Shown here piece after piece: positions 1 to 8,025 of a stretch of 64,000 nucleotides of DNA (its first letter is position 1; every line of letters starts with the position of its first letter). The DNA comes from Bog-756 sp963701325 (GTDB taxonomy: Bacteria; Actinomycetota; Acidimicrobiia; Acidimicrobiales; RAAP-2): assembly GCA_963701325.1 (NCBI GenBank), contig OY969604.1:2542001-2606000 (forward strand), in the 5' to 3' direction. Under the pieces are notes generated by a model. The model worked only from the letters and a program-made list of their open reading frames with translations, was not told the DNA's origin and made no database searches. Position numbers and translations under genes: made by a program.

Positions 1-2
1 TC

Positions 3-944
3 GGGGCAACGGTGACCACGTTCCTCTTTGTACCCGAGTCACCGATCCGGTCACCTGGTCGGGTCAACTGGGTTGGGGCCTCGATCATGTCGGCCTGGCT
101 GGTCACTGGGCTGCTGGCAGTCTCCTACGGGCCGATATGGGGATGGAAGAGCGTCTCGGTGCTCGGCCTCTTCGCTGCCACCGCCGTCCTGATCCCGTGT
201 TGGATCCGTTCGGAGATGCGCTCGGACACGCCGATGGTCGACATGAGGATGATGAGAATTCCTGCTGTGTGGAGCACGAACTTCGCCGCTCTGCTCTTCG
301 GGTTTGGGATGTTCGCCATGTTCATCGTCCTGCCCCAATTCGCCCAGACACCGGCCCGCGTGGGCTACGGCTTCGGTGCCTCGGTGACCCAGTCTGGCCT
401 CTACCTCCTGCCCTTCGCCGTGGCCATGCTGCTCATCGCCCCACTCACCGGTCGCCTGACCGTCGCCATCGGCTCCAAGCCCCTCTTGATCATCGGGGCG
501 CTCTTCGCTGCGTCGAGCTATGGACTGCTGGTCGTGGCCCACGGTGCGCCCTGGAACATGTACGCGGCCGCCGGACTCCTCGGTGTCGGGGTGGCCTTCG
601 GCTTTGCCTCGATGTCGAACCTGATCGTCGAGGCCGTGCCGGCGAGCCAGACCGGTGTCGCCACGGGTATGAACACCAACGTCCGGAATATCGGCGCCGC
701 TCTCGGGAGCGGGGTGGCCACCAGCCTGATCGTGAGCGGCCTCCTCGTCCACGGCTACCCGAGGGAACACGGCTATGTGCTGGCCTTCGCCGTCTGCGGC
801 GGGGCTTTGGTAGTTGCTGCGATCGTCGCCCTCATGATCCCGACCCGCAGCCGTCCCTCGGTCGTCCTCGGCGAGTCGCACCCTGCCCTGACCGCCGAGG
901 CCGAGGTGGTCATCGGCGCCATCGGCTATGTCGCCGAGGACTGA
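3..944 (+). CDS. MFS drug exporter, DHA2-like (5' end outside window)
   Basis: This is the C-terminal part of a 14-helix major facilitator superfamily exporter of the DHA2 type. The reading frame is open from the left edge, so the true start lies outside; about 313 residues are visible with some eight hydrophobic helices. The late-helix segment with GVATGMNTNVRNIGAALG is typical of DHA2 proteins, where it lines the second half of the transporter. A TetR regulator follows at once and starts within a few bases of this stop, so the two are probably one transcript, the usual arrangement for a drug-responsive efflux pair. The substrate cannot be inferred. Family assignment is firm; the subfamily rests on similarity of late-helix motifs and on length. 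Confidence 0.85.
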   Translation, partial: GATVTTFLFVPESPIRSPGRVNWVGASIMSAWLVTGLLAVSYGPIWGWKSVSVLGLFAATAVLIPCWIRSEMRSDTPMVDMRMMRIPAVWSTNFAALLFGFGMFAMFIVLPQFAQTPARVGYGFGASVTQSGLYLLPFAVAMLLIAPLTGRLTVAIGSKPLLIIGALFAASSYGLLVVAHGAPWNMYAAAGLLGVGVAFGFASMSNLIVEAVPASQTGVATGMNTNVRNIGAALGSGVATSLIVSGLLVHGYPREHGYVLAFAVCGGALVVAAIVALMIPTRSRPSVVLGESHPALTAEAEVVIGAIGYVAED

Positions 945-945
945 C

Positions 946-1599
946 GTGAGTCAGGGGAGCGCCAAGGTGACCCGTGAGGTGACCGAGGCCAAGCCGCTGC
1001 GCCGGGACGCCGAGTTGAACCTGGCCCGGATCCTCGTGGCCGCCCGTGATGTGTTCGCCGAGCACGGTTACGACGCGTCGATGGAACAGATCGCCGCCCG
1101 GGCCGAGGTCGGGATCGGGACCCTCTACCGCCGTTTCCCGAACAAAGCCGACCTCTGCGCCGCTGTGGTCGACGCTGCGACGGACAGGACCCGTCAGATT
1201 GCCGACGAGGTCCTCGGTGAGGTGGATCCGAGCGACGCAGTCTTCGAGTTCATCCGGCGATGCGTGGACGCGCCGAGCAGTTGGCGGGCCGCTACCTCTC
1301 GGCGACCATGGAGCGGGGGAGGTGCCGACCGCGCCTTGGCCGCCTTGGTGCCGCGCATCGGGCAGATCCTCGAGGTCAGCCAACGGGCGGGTACGGTCAG
1401 ACCCGACATCGTCCCCACGGATGTCGTTGTGACGCTGATGTCGGTCCGGGGTATTCGGGACCTCTGCGACCCCGACGCCCCGGGCACCTCGAGGCGGTTC
1501 CTCGAGTTCGCCCTCGACGGCCTGCGGCCCGGGCAGAAGAGTCCGGAGCAGCCCCCGATGTCCGTCAAACAGCTGGGACGCGTGCTGACCGACCGTTGA
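946..1599 (+). CDS. TetR/AcrR family transcriptional regulator
   Basis: One-domain repressor of 217 residues. The N-terminal helix-turn-helix is clear: ILVAARDVFAEHGYDA, then MEQIAARAEVGIGTLYRRF, followed by NKADL. The C-terminal ligand-binding part is not assignable to a subfamily. I chose the GTG at 946 because GAGGA lies five bases upstream; an in-frame ATG at 928 would overlap the exporter by 17 bases and has no clear ribosome site. It is the probable ligand-responsive repressor of the exporter just upstream. The middle of the protein (SRRPWSGGGADRA) looks a little unusual, but the frame stays open and the C-terminal helices remain plausible, so I do not call a frameshift. Confidence 0.85.
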   Translation: MSQGSAKVTREVTEAKPLRRDAELNLARILVAARDVFAEHGYDASMEQIAARAEVGIGTLYRRFPNKADLCAAVVDAATDRTRQIADEVLGEVDPSDAVFEFIRRCVDAPSSWRAATSRRPWSGGGADRALAALVPRIGQILEVSQRAGTVRPDIVPTDVVVTLMSVRGIRDLCDPDAPGTSRRFLEFALDGLRPGQKSPEQPPMSVKQLGRVLTDR

Positions 1600-1605
1600 G
1601 GAGGG

Positions 1606-1995
1606 CTACTGGTCGTCGGGATCTCTGACGCGGCCGTAACGATCATCGAGACGCACAACGTCATCGAGCTCGGTGGTGCTTGCCTCGAGGATGACCGTGT
1701 CCTCAAGGGCTGTCATGCGGTGCCGAGTGCCAGGCCGGAGATGGACTGCCTCGCCGGGGAGCAGTTCGAATGACCCCAGCAGGGCGTCGGGATCACCCAC
1801 CTCGAAGAGCAGTCGGCCCGACTGAACTGCTACCGTCTCCTCCTTTTGCTCGTGGTACTGAAGCGAGAGCGCGTGACCCTCATCGACGTGCAGCACCTTT
1901 CCGCAGTAGCGACCGTCGACGAGGGCGAAGTGTTCTTCGTGCCCCCAGGGTTTTTCGACTCGACGGACGGCGGACACCCACGAAGATTTGGTCAT
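1606..1995 (-). CDS. Cupin-domain protein, mannose-6-phosphate isomerase type II-like
   Basis: Small 129-residue single cupin. It opens with VEKPWGHEEHFAL, followed by HVDEGHALSLQYHEQKEE and GEAVHLRPGTRHRM, the two metal-binding cupin motifs in the arrangement of the isomerase domain of type II phosphomannose isomerases. Stand-alone proteins of this size are usually sugar-phosphate isomerase-like or of unknown substrate. A strong ribosome site (GGGAGGTGGG read on the minus strand) precedes the ATG. It converges on the TetR gene with only six bases between the stops. The fold is clear; the catalytic role is not. Confidence 0.75.
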   Translation of the reverse strand: MTKSSWVSAVRRVEKPWGHEEHFALVDGRYCGKVLHVDEGHALSLQYHEQKEETVAVQSGRLLFEVGDPDALLGSFELLPGEAVHLRPGTRHRMTALEDTVILEASTTELDDVVRLDDRYGRVRDPDDQ

Positions 1996-2200
1996 CCCAC
2001 CTCCCTTAGCTTAGTGGCAAGAACCATAGTGATCCTTCACAGACTTGACGCTCATCTGGAGCCCACGGGTTTAAACCAAGCGCGGCGGCTGGCGGCCGAC
2101 CGAGGACTGCCGCCGTTAGCTGGCGCGCCTACTCCGGGCGAGCAGGGCGGCGATGACCATGTCCTGGTGTGCTGGTGAGCGCCACGACGACGGCACCGAC

Positions 2201-2506
2201 TCAATCGCGAACGAGTTTCAGTGCCAACCTGGGAACGATGAAGGATGCCAGAAAGATCGGCAGGAACCTCTTTCCGGTGCATCGAAAAGTGACGGTCTCG
2301 CCCTCGGCGGCGTCGATGGTTTCAGTGCTGCTCGACTTTCGGCCGCTCCGGACCTGCAGGGTATGACGTCCGGGCTCGACCGCTATGTCGATGGTGTCGT
2401 TCATTTCGACCGATCCGACCCGCTCACCGTCGACTACGACATCGTACGCACCACGACGGACCTCCGCCCCGATTGCCGTGTGCGTCAACTTCAGCGTTGC
2501 CGGCAT
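2201..2506 (-). CDS. Small beta-rich protein of unknown function
   Basis: 101-residue protein with a good ribosome site (AGAGGAAG) ahead of its ATG. It begins with a beta-strand-rich segment containing GAYDVVVDGERVGSVEMND, then EPGRHTLQVRSGR, a pattern like PEGA or carboxypeptidase-like beta domains that present a ligand-like loop. The C-terminal 25 residues (FLPIFLASFIVPRLAL) are hydrophobic and could be one membrane segment, giving a cytoplasmic or surface domain held by a tail. I do not recognise a named family. Confidence 0.55.
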   Translation of the reverse strand: MPATLKLTHTAIGAEVRRGAYDVVVDGERVGSVEMNDTIDIAVEPGRHTLQVRSGRKSSSTETIDAAEGETVTFRCTGKRFLPIFLASFIVPRLALKLVRD

Positions 2507-2679
2507 TCTGTCTACTTCCTCTGCCTCCGACTAGCTGCCGTCACAGCGCTCGGCGACGAACACAATGCACCGGTAACCGTCATCCGATCGGTCCCGAGCC
2601 CTTCGCTGCAAAACTGTCATCCACGATATGGTCACCGGTTGCCGCCGGTACGGACTCAACGGCTAGCGAAAGCGGTCCG

Positions 2680-3240
2680 TCAGCTCAGGATGCGGTAGCG
2701 CAGGTTCACGACACCGTTGCCGAATCGGCGCTCCTCCAGCAGGTCCAACTGGACGGGGGCGTCGCCGGAGAATGCGGGCTTTCCCTCACCGACGAGCACC
2801 GGATACACGAAGAGCTGGTATTCGTCGATCAGCCCGGCGTCGAACGCGTGGGCAGCGAGGACCGAACCCCCGACGGTCAAATCGCTCGCGGCGGACGCCT
2901 TCATCGCCCGGAGCGAATCGGGGTCGAAGCGGCGCTCAAGCCGCGTCTTGGCGGTCGACACGGCGTGCAGCGTCGTCGAGTAGACGATCTTGTCGGCAGC
3001 TTGCCAGACATGCGCAAAGTCGGCCATGAGCTGCGACTGGGCAGCAAGGGTGGGGTCGACCTCCCACACGGCCATCGTCTCGTACAGACCCCTTCCATAG
3101 AGGTAGGTGCCAATGGGGCGCACAAGGTCAGTGATGTAGGTGAAGACCTCGTCGGCGGGCTCGGTCCAGTCGAACCTGCCCTGGGCATCCTCGATGTAGC
3201 CGTCGAGGGACACATTCGCCACGTAGATCAGCTTTGCCAT
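2680..3240 (-). CDS. Dihydrofolate reductase-like protein (RibD C-terminal domain family)
   Basis: 186 residues with the fold of the dihydrofolate reductase / RibD reductase family. It starts MAKLIYVANVSLDGYIED and has GTYLYGRGLYETMAVWE, DKIVYSTTL, DLTVGGSVLAAHAFDAGLIDE and the closing VYPVLVGEGKPAF, all usual for the small stand-alone reductases common in actinobacteria. It probably uses NADPH, but the natural substrate of these proteins is rarely known. The start at 3240 was chosen because of the adjoining GAGGAGGGGA; a longer open frame upstream lacks sense. It is divergent from the DUF1059 gene. Confidence 0.85.
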   Translation of the reverse strand: MAKLIYVANVSLDGYIEDAQGRFDWTEPADEVFTYITDLVRPIGTYLYGRGLYETMAVWEVDPTLAAQSQLMADFAHVWQAADKIVYSTTLHAVSTAKTRLERRFDPDSLRAMKASAASDLTVGGSVLAAHAFDAGLIDEYQLFVYPVLVGEGKPAFSGDAPVQLDLLEERRFGNGVVNLRYRILS

Positions 3241-3558
3241 TCCCCTCCTCAGTCGCCCGGGTGACGGTGCCTGGGGGCAACTGTAAATGAGGTGGAGTGT
3301 TCGTGGGACTTGTGGTCGGATTCGATCCGAAAAGCGGGATCGTGTTGGTGGAATGAGCTGGACACGGTCTTCGGCCGGACATCTCGTCCTGGCCAGATGG
3401 ATACTCCAACGTGGTGGGCAGGACGCGCCGGGCTCCCCCAGCGAGCCGAGCGCGGTTGGACGTCGATTGACAGGCCAGGATGCGCGCACGATGATTTCCC
3501 GCGAAGGGGAAAGTGCGTCGACCTTCAGCGCCCATCCACAACTCGAAAGGACCTTGAC
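3241..3558. other. Intergenic region between divergent genes
   Basis: 318 bases separate the divergent reductase and DUF1059 genes. An open frame runs through it into the DUF1059 gene, but the translated stretch before residue MPYSLN has no protein-like features. Both promoters must lie here; I could not pick a convincing -35/-10 pair. No hairpin or repeat stands out. Confidence 0.5.
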
Positions 3559-3735
3559 ATGCCCTATTCGCTCAATTGCTCAGATGCCGGTCCGGATTGT
3601 CCCTTTGCGGTGACGACGAAGACCGAGGACGAGTTGATGCAGCATGTCGCAGCTCACGCGTCGGCTGCTCACCCGGACATGGAGCTGAACCCCGAGACGG
3701 TTGCACAAGTCAAGGGTCTGATTCGCACGATCTGA
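3559..3735 (+). CDS. DUF1059 family small protein
   Basis: 58 residues; the start at 3559 is set by GAAAGGA eight bases upstream. The sequence MPYSLNCSDAGPDCPF, then DELMQHVAAHA and the closing KGLIRTI match the DUF1059 family, whose members carry two early cysteines followed by a helix with paired histidines. That pattern suggests a small metal-binding fold, but the function is unknown. It stands alone. Confidence 0.8.
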   Translation: MPYSLNCSDAGPDCPFAVTTKTEDELMQHVAAHASAAHPDMELNPETVAQVKGLIRTI

Positions 3736-4219
3736 CGTACTGCGGCGCCTCTTCGTGAGCCGAAGCCGGGATCGGCTGCATTGGCGTTTGATCGAGCTGG
3801 CCTCTGGAGCGATGGCCAGCATGGCTCGAGACGAGCATTCCGAGGGTGTTTGCCGCTGGAGACATCCGCCATGGGTCTGTCAAACGGGTTGCCGCCGCGG
3901 TAGGTGAAGGCCCTGCGGCGCCGCTGCTGGTACGAGAACAACTACACCTTCTCCGCGACTGAGCCCTCGAGGGCCTCGAGATGCCCCTCGAGGGACGCGA
4001 TCCCCTTGCGCTCTGACTGGATCGTTTCCGGGCCCCAGTGTCTGCGCCTTCTCTATACTTTCTGTGGGAGACGTTGAGAAATCTCCACCCACCAACTCCT
4101 GATGAGCTCGGTCCGGTGCATGGCATTCGGTTTAACCTCGGGCACCCCACGCGACACCGTCCGTCATCCGGGGGTTCTCGGCAGGCACGCTGGATTGCTC
4201 ATCTACGTCTGGAGGAACT
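3736..4219. other. Intergenic region with a possible decayed reading frame
   Basis: 484 bases without a convincing gene. On the minus strand, one frame between about 4050 and 3850 reads as helix-like text (SERKGIASLEGHLEALEG), then hits TAG at 3942-3944, and continues as FSYQQRRRRAFTYRGGNPF. This could be the trace of a broken gene, but I cannot name a family and chance is possible. The promoter of the lipoprotein gene must lie at the right end. Confidence 0.3.
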
Positions 4220-4660
4220 GTGACGCTTCGACCCATCGCCCGTCAGTCGGTGTTGGCGCTCCTGGCGGGCGGTGCCTTGATCATGACTGGCTGTTCGAGC
4301 TCACCGTCGGCTGGGCCCGCGTCGTCGACGAGCCCGGCGCCACCGACGTCGGTCGCCGCCCCGGGAGCAAGCGTCCCGTTCAACCTGGCCGACAATGCCC
4401 GTGCCGATGTCTCGACGAGTCCGTGCCGACAGACGGCGAACGGATGGGAGCTGCCGGGGGTGGTGAGGAATTCAGCCAAGGTGGAGAAGAGATTCCAGAT
4501 CGTGGTCGATTTCGTTAGTCAAAAGGGGTCGACGGTGCTGGCCACCACCGTCCTTAACGTTCCAGCTGTAGCACCCGGCCGCACCGCGGCCTGGGCGGCA
4601 ACTGGGGCGCAGGGAAAAGCGGGCGTCAGCTGTGTAGTGCGCTTGGCACAATCCATCTGA
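4220..4660 (+). CDS. Predicted secreted lipoprotein
   Basis: 146 residues. The N-terminus has a short charged start, a hydrophobic run (VLALLAGGALIMTG) and Cys25, a probable lipobox of loose form, so the mature protein is likely anchored to the outer face of the membrane. A serine/proline/alanine-rich linker follows. The remaining ~90 residues (VVRNSAKVEKRFQIVVDFV, then VLNVPAVAPGRTAAW) resemble the FxLYD-type beta sandwich of small actinobacterial lipoproteins. GTG start with GGAGGA three bases upstream. A 7-bp tandem repeat begins right after its stop. Function unknown. Confidence 0.65.
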   Translation: MTLRPIARQSVLALLAGGALIMTGCSSSPSAGPASSTSPAPPTSVAAPGASVPFNLADNARADVSTSPCRQTANGWELPGVVRNSAKVEKRFQIVVDFVSQKGSTVLATTVLNVPAVAPGRTAAWAATGAQGKAGVSCVVRLAQSI

Positions 4661-4695
4661 GCGGGCAGCGGGCAGCGGGCAGCGGGCAGCGGGCG
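4661..4695. repeat. 7-bp tandem repeat, five copies
   Basis: Five head-to-tail copies of GCGGGCA start at the base after the lipoprotein stop codon; the last copy ends in G instead of A. It lies between two convergent genes. Such an array is prone to slippage, so copy number may differ between strains. Confidence 0.9.
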
Positions 4696-4730
4696 CGGAG
4701 GCAATGGCTCCGGGGAAGTGAGTGACCTGG

Positions 4731-6791
4731 TCAGCCCTTGATGAGGACTCGTTCAGGCCGATCGCGAACCCGAGATCGCGACTCTGGTGCCTGCTCGTCA
4801 CGGGACCGGCCCGATCGACCGGGGTAGGCCAGCCATCCCAGCGCGCAGAGCTGAGCGACCAGGATCAACTCGCGTGACCACATGCCCTGGACCGCGAAGT
4901 GCAGCCACCAGGTCAGCCAGATCGCGAGTGCACAGACAGAGGCCAACCTCCACCACGGCAGCCGAGCCGCGCTAATGGGCGCCAACGCAAGTGTTGGAGC
5001 CAGGAAATAGGGGAACAATTCGGGTTCGAAGACCCTGAGGGCGAACAGCATCGCCACGGTCCAGACGACCAGGGCAGCCCCCTGCCGGCGGCTCGATGGC
5101 AGGAGCCGCGCCAAGGCGAAAGCCGCTGGGATGGCGGCGAGGGCGACCGCCGAGCGGATATAGGCAGCCACCCCCGGATCGAGTCTCCACGTGGGGCTGA
5201 TGTACCCGAAGACGTCGTAGACCTTCTGGTGCAGCAGCAGTGGCACGGTCACACCCGGATCCGCGATCACAGGGACGAGTAGGAAGAACACAGGTACCGC
5301 GACGATGGGGCTGAGGGCGGTGAGCCATTGCCGGCGCTTGAGGAAGATGAAGGCGATCGGAATCGCCAAGAAGGCGAAGGGCTGGAAGGCGAGCGCGACG
5401 CCCAGCCACCAGCCGGTGGCGCGCGGCCGATCCTCGAAGGCCGCGGCAATCCCGTAGAGCATCGCCCCCAAGGCGATCAGGTCCTCCGGGTGACCGCTCG
5501 ACGGGATCGGCGGGAGGGTGATCGCCAAAGCGCCGAGAACCGTCAGGCGACGACGGATATCGGTCACCCCCATGCCGTTGAGCCACCGGTCGCATGCACA
5601 GATCGGTAGGGCCATTCCACCCAGGAACAGGGGTCCGGCCACCCAGTACGCCGTCGGGTACAAGACGGCACTGGGATACGGGAAGTGCAGACCGAAGGCC
5701 AGTCGGGCGATCGGTGCGGTGACTACCTGCAGTGCGGGGGCTGTCTCGAGTGTGCGGTCGAGCACATAGATGTGCCCGTACCCGCCGGCGAAGGTCGTGT
5801 AGGCCGCGTCGGCCCAGTTCTGCCAGAAGTCTCCGAACGAGGCGACCCCAAACCATTCGCCGAACCCTCGGGTGACCGAGGACTCGAGCATGGTGAAGGC
5901 CATGGCGCCGACGACCGCCACCATTGACACCGCGAGCGCCAGTTTTCGGCGGCCGAATGCCTCGGCAATTGCGACGAAGGGTCCTCGCCAGCTCCCTCGC
6001 CGGCGCGCGCACCCGACAATGCCTGCCGCAAGTGCGGCCAGGAGGCACAACCAGACGAGGATCAATTCGAGATCGGCCCCACCACCTGAGACTGGAACGC
6101 CTCCCGACGGGAGAGCTGCGTATTGCAGATGGGCGGGAGGCACGGTCGCGAGGGGGTCGATGCTCTTCTTTGATCGCGAGGTGATCTCGATGAGAACGGC
6201 GACGTTGCCCCGGATGAACGCCGCCACGGCGGCGCCCTTGACTGATGCCGTCGGCCGGTATTGGCAACTTCCCGACACCGCGCCGGGGATCCCGGCGATT
6301 CGGGTCGGTGCCCCGACGGGTACGCCGCCAGAGGACGAACAAAGATCGGCGGCGTCTTCGATTGGGTTCGAGAGGCGGACCGTGGCCAGGGAGTTCGACG
6401 AGACGAGTGTGATCAGCAAGCCGTATTGGTGGGTGACCCATTCCCATTGTGCTGCGGCCACGTTCGTGTTCGCCGAATTGCCAGCCAGGCGCCGGGCGTT
6501 TCGACGCAAGGAGTCGACATACGACTGGCTGTTTGCTGCCGGAATCGCCTGCCAGGCGACGCCGGGGTTCTGCGTCATGAACGGCACGAGCAGCGGGTCG
6601 CCGGCAGCCACGGCACCACAATCCGGCGGACAAGTCGGGACGGATGTCGTGGCAGCGCCGGCTGGAGATGCCGTCGCCGTGATGAGCGCCAGCGGCAGAA
6701 GAGCCCCCGCCACGCACAGCACGGCCGTGAGCACACCCAGGAATCGAGTGCGCCGGCTCGTTACGCCGGTCGGCCTATGCATCGCCGCCAT
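4731..6791 (-). CDS. Large multi-spanning membrane protein, possible GT87-like glycosyltransferase
   Basis: 686 residues from the first of two close ATGs (6791 and 6782). A signal-like helix (FLGVLTAVLCVAGALLPLAL) leads to an extracellular domain of about 170 residues with several cysteines (CPPDCGAV, DLCSSSGG, SGSCQYRP). Then come about eleven membrane helices, from LELILVWLCLLAALAAGI to the C-terminus, with a basic tail. The part after the first helices (FWQNWADAAYTTFAGGYGHIYV, SSGHPEDLIALGAMLYGIA) resembles polyprenol-phosphate-mannose-using GT87 proteins, which build cell-envelope glycans. That reading is tentative; the soluble N-terminal domain is not part of the usual GT87 layout. No operon partner is evident. 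Confidence 0.6.
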   Translation of the reverse strand: MAAMHRPTGVTSRRTRFLGVLTAVLCVAGALLPLALITATASPAGAATTSVPTCPPDCGAVAAGDPLLVPFMTQNPGVAWQAIPAANSQSYVDSLRRNARRLAGNSANTNVAAAQWEWVTHQYGLLITLVSSNSLATVRLSNPIEDAADLCSSSGGVPVGAPTRIAGIPGAVSGSCQYRPTASVKGAAVAAFIRGNVAVLIEITSRSKKSIDPLATVPPAHLQYAALPSGGVPVSGGGADLELILVWLCLLAALAAGIVGCARRRGSWRGPFVAIAEAFGRRKLALAVSMVAVVGAMAFTMLESSVTRGFGEWFGVASFGDFWQNWADAAYTTFAGGYGHIYVLDRTLETAPALQVVTAPIARLAFGLHFPYPSAVLYPTAYWVAGPLFLGGMALPICACDRWLNGMGVTDIRRRLTVLGALAITLPPIPSSGHPEDLIALGAMLYGIAAAFEDRPRATGWWLGVALAFQPFAFLAIPIAFIFLKRRQWLTALSPIVAVPVFFLLVPVIADPGVTVPLLLHQKVYDVFGYISPTWRLDPGVAAYIRSAVALAAIPAAFALARLLPSSRRQGAALVVWTVAMLFALRVFEPELFPYFLAPTLALAPISAARLPWWRLASVCALAIWLTWWLHFAVQGMWSRELILVAQLCALGWLAYPGRSGRSRDEQAPESRSRVRDRPERVLIKG

Positions 6792-7061
6792 CCATCGCAC
6801 GCTATACCCCTGCCTGCAGCGAGCGTCGAGGGCGAGGGGTGGGGTACGTCGAGTGTCCAAATCCCTCAGCGCCCTTCATTTTGGGGATGGCACCGTACAT
6901 CCATTCGGGTAGGTTGAGGCGATCGTCGGGAACCGGTTCCTGCTGCTGGCCGAACGAAGAGTTCGAGGACGGGGGATGTGAGCACCTGTGGCGCTGAGGC
7001 TCTGCGGACCGAAGCGGACGGACGAGGCCGGCAGCGCCTGCAGTCGGGCGGAGTAGCCACG

Positions 7062-7397
7062 ATGACGCTCGCCATCCAGAGAGAACGAACGCCGGAGGGT
7101 TTCTTTGTGCGCTTGAGCGGGAACCTAAATGCGCGCATGGCCAGTGCCGTCCTCGAGGCGATCATCTCGGCGCCTGATCTATCGGTCGTCGTCGATCTCT
7201 CGGACCTCAATTCCCTCGACGAAGACGGGATGCGTGCCCTCACTGAGGCAAGTCATCGTCTCGCTCGTGACGGAAAGGCGATGATCGTCGTCGGAGCCAG
7301 CGATGAGGTGATAGGGGCCATTCGATCGCCGGAGGTCACACTGTCCCCCGAGAACGTTCAGCAGCCAAGCTCCGGTGTCAGATCTGTCCAGCATTGA
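7062..7397 (+). CDS. STAS-domain protein, anti-sigma factor antagonist-like
   Basis: 111 residues making up one STAS domain: FFVRLSGNLNARMASAVLEAI, then SVVVDLSDLNSLDEDGMRALTEA, the loop where SpoIIAA-type antagonists carry the phospho-acceptor serine. Here SLDEDG holds one serine followed by acidic residues, so regulation by phosphorylation is possible but not certain. Start at 7062 fits the domain edge with GGAG upstream; an in-frame GTG at 6978 after GGGGGA would add 28 residues of low-complexity sequence. Its last 20 bases overlap the response-regulator gene on the other strand. Confidence 0.75.
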   Translation: MTLAIQRERTPEGFFVRLSGNLNARMASAVLEAIISAPDLSVVVDLSDLNSLDEDGMRALTEASHRLARDGKAMIVVGASDEVIGAIRSPEVTLSPENVQQPSSGVRSVQH

Positions 7398-8025
7398 GTA
7401 GGCCGATGGCCTCGGATCTGTCGTTGACCTGGAGCTTGCGAAGGATGGCCGAGACGTGGGAGCGGACGGTCGTCGCTGACACGAACAGGCGTTCGGCGAT
7501 CTGAGCGGTCGTCGAACCCGTGCGCATCAGCTCGAGTACGTCCCATTCACGCGGAGTGAGCAGGACCGCCCGATCGCTCGGAAGGTTGACCCGGTGGCGC
7601 TCTCGACCTCGGAACTCGTCGATCAGCCGAGCCACGAGGTTGCCTGGAAGGCTTGCTTGACCACTCATCACTCGGTCCAGGGCGTCGGGTAGTTCGCCCT
7701 CGTCCATCCCCTTGAGCAGGTATCCCTTTGCCCCTGCCCGCAGGGCGTCGAACAGATCGTTGTCGGTTCGGGAGACAGTCAGCATGACGACGGCGGTCTC
7801 GGGTAGCTCCGCTTTGATCTGAGCAGCGGCTGCAATGCCGTTGCCAGGCATCCGGATGTCCAGGAGGCAGATGTCCGGCTTCTCACTGAGTGCAGCCGTG
7901 ACCGCGCTCGGAGCATCCGGTACATCGGCGCAGACCTCGAAGCGTCCGGATTCCTCGAGCACCCTCCGGACTTCGGCCCGCGCCCGAACATAGTCGTCTG
8001 CGATCAGGACCCGACATTTCGTCAT
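7378..8025 (-). CDS. NarL/LuxR-family response regulator
   Basis: 215 residues. The receiver domain (1-120) has the acidic pair D10-D11, phospho-acceptor D56 in LLDIRMPG, T83 in MLTVS and K105 in YLLKG. The C-terminal LuxR helix-turn-helix reads LTPREWDVLELMRTGSTT, AQIAERLFVSATTVRSHV, SAILRKLQVNDRSEAI. Its ATG overlaps the stop of the upstream histidine kinase (8022-8025), which is translational coupling of a cognate pair. The gene cluster places the pair between a STAS protein and a giant secreted protein, but targets are not visible. Confidence 0.92.
   Translation of the reverse strand: MTKCRVLIADDYVRARAEVRRVLEESGRFEVCADVPDAPSAVTAALSEKPDICLLDIRMPGNGIAAAAQIKAELPETAVVMLTVSRTDNDLFDALRAGAKGYLLKGMDEGELPDALDRVMSGQASLPGNLVARLIDEFRGRERHRVNLPSDRAVLLTPREWDVLELMRTGSTTAQIAERLFVSATTVRSHVSAILRKLQVNDRSEAIGLLNAGQI

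Noticed and set aside
1250..1350. Possible frameshift in the first TetR gene (odd SRRPWSGGG segment)
   Set aside because: The frame remains open to a sensible C-terminus and related proteins have a Trp/Arg-rich segment at this place; alternative frames do not read better.
4972..6717. A 581-codon alternative minus frame inside the membrane-protein gene
   Set aside because: Arg/Gly-rich and without hydrophobic segments; the other frame gives coherent helices and a signal sequence.
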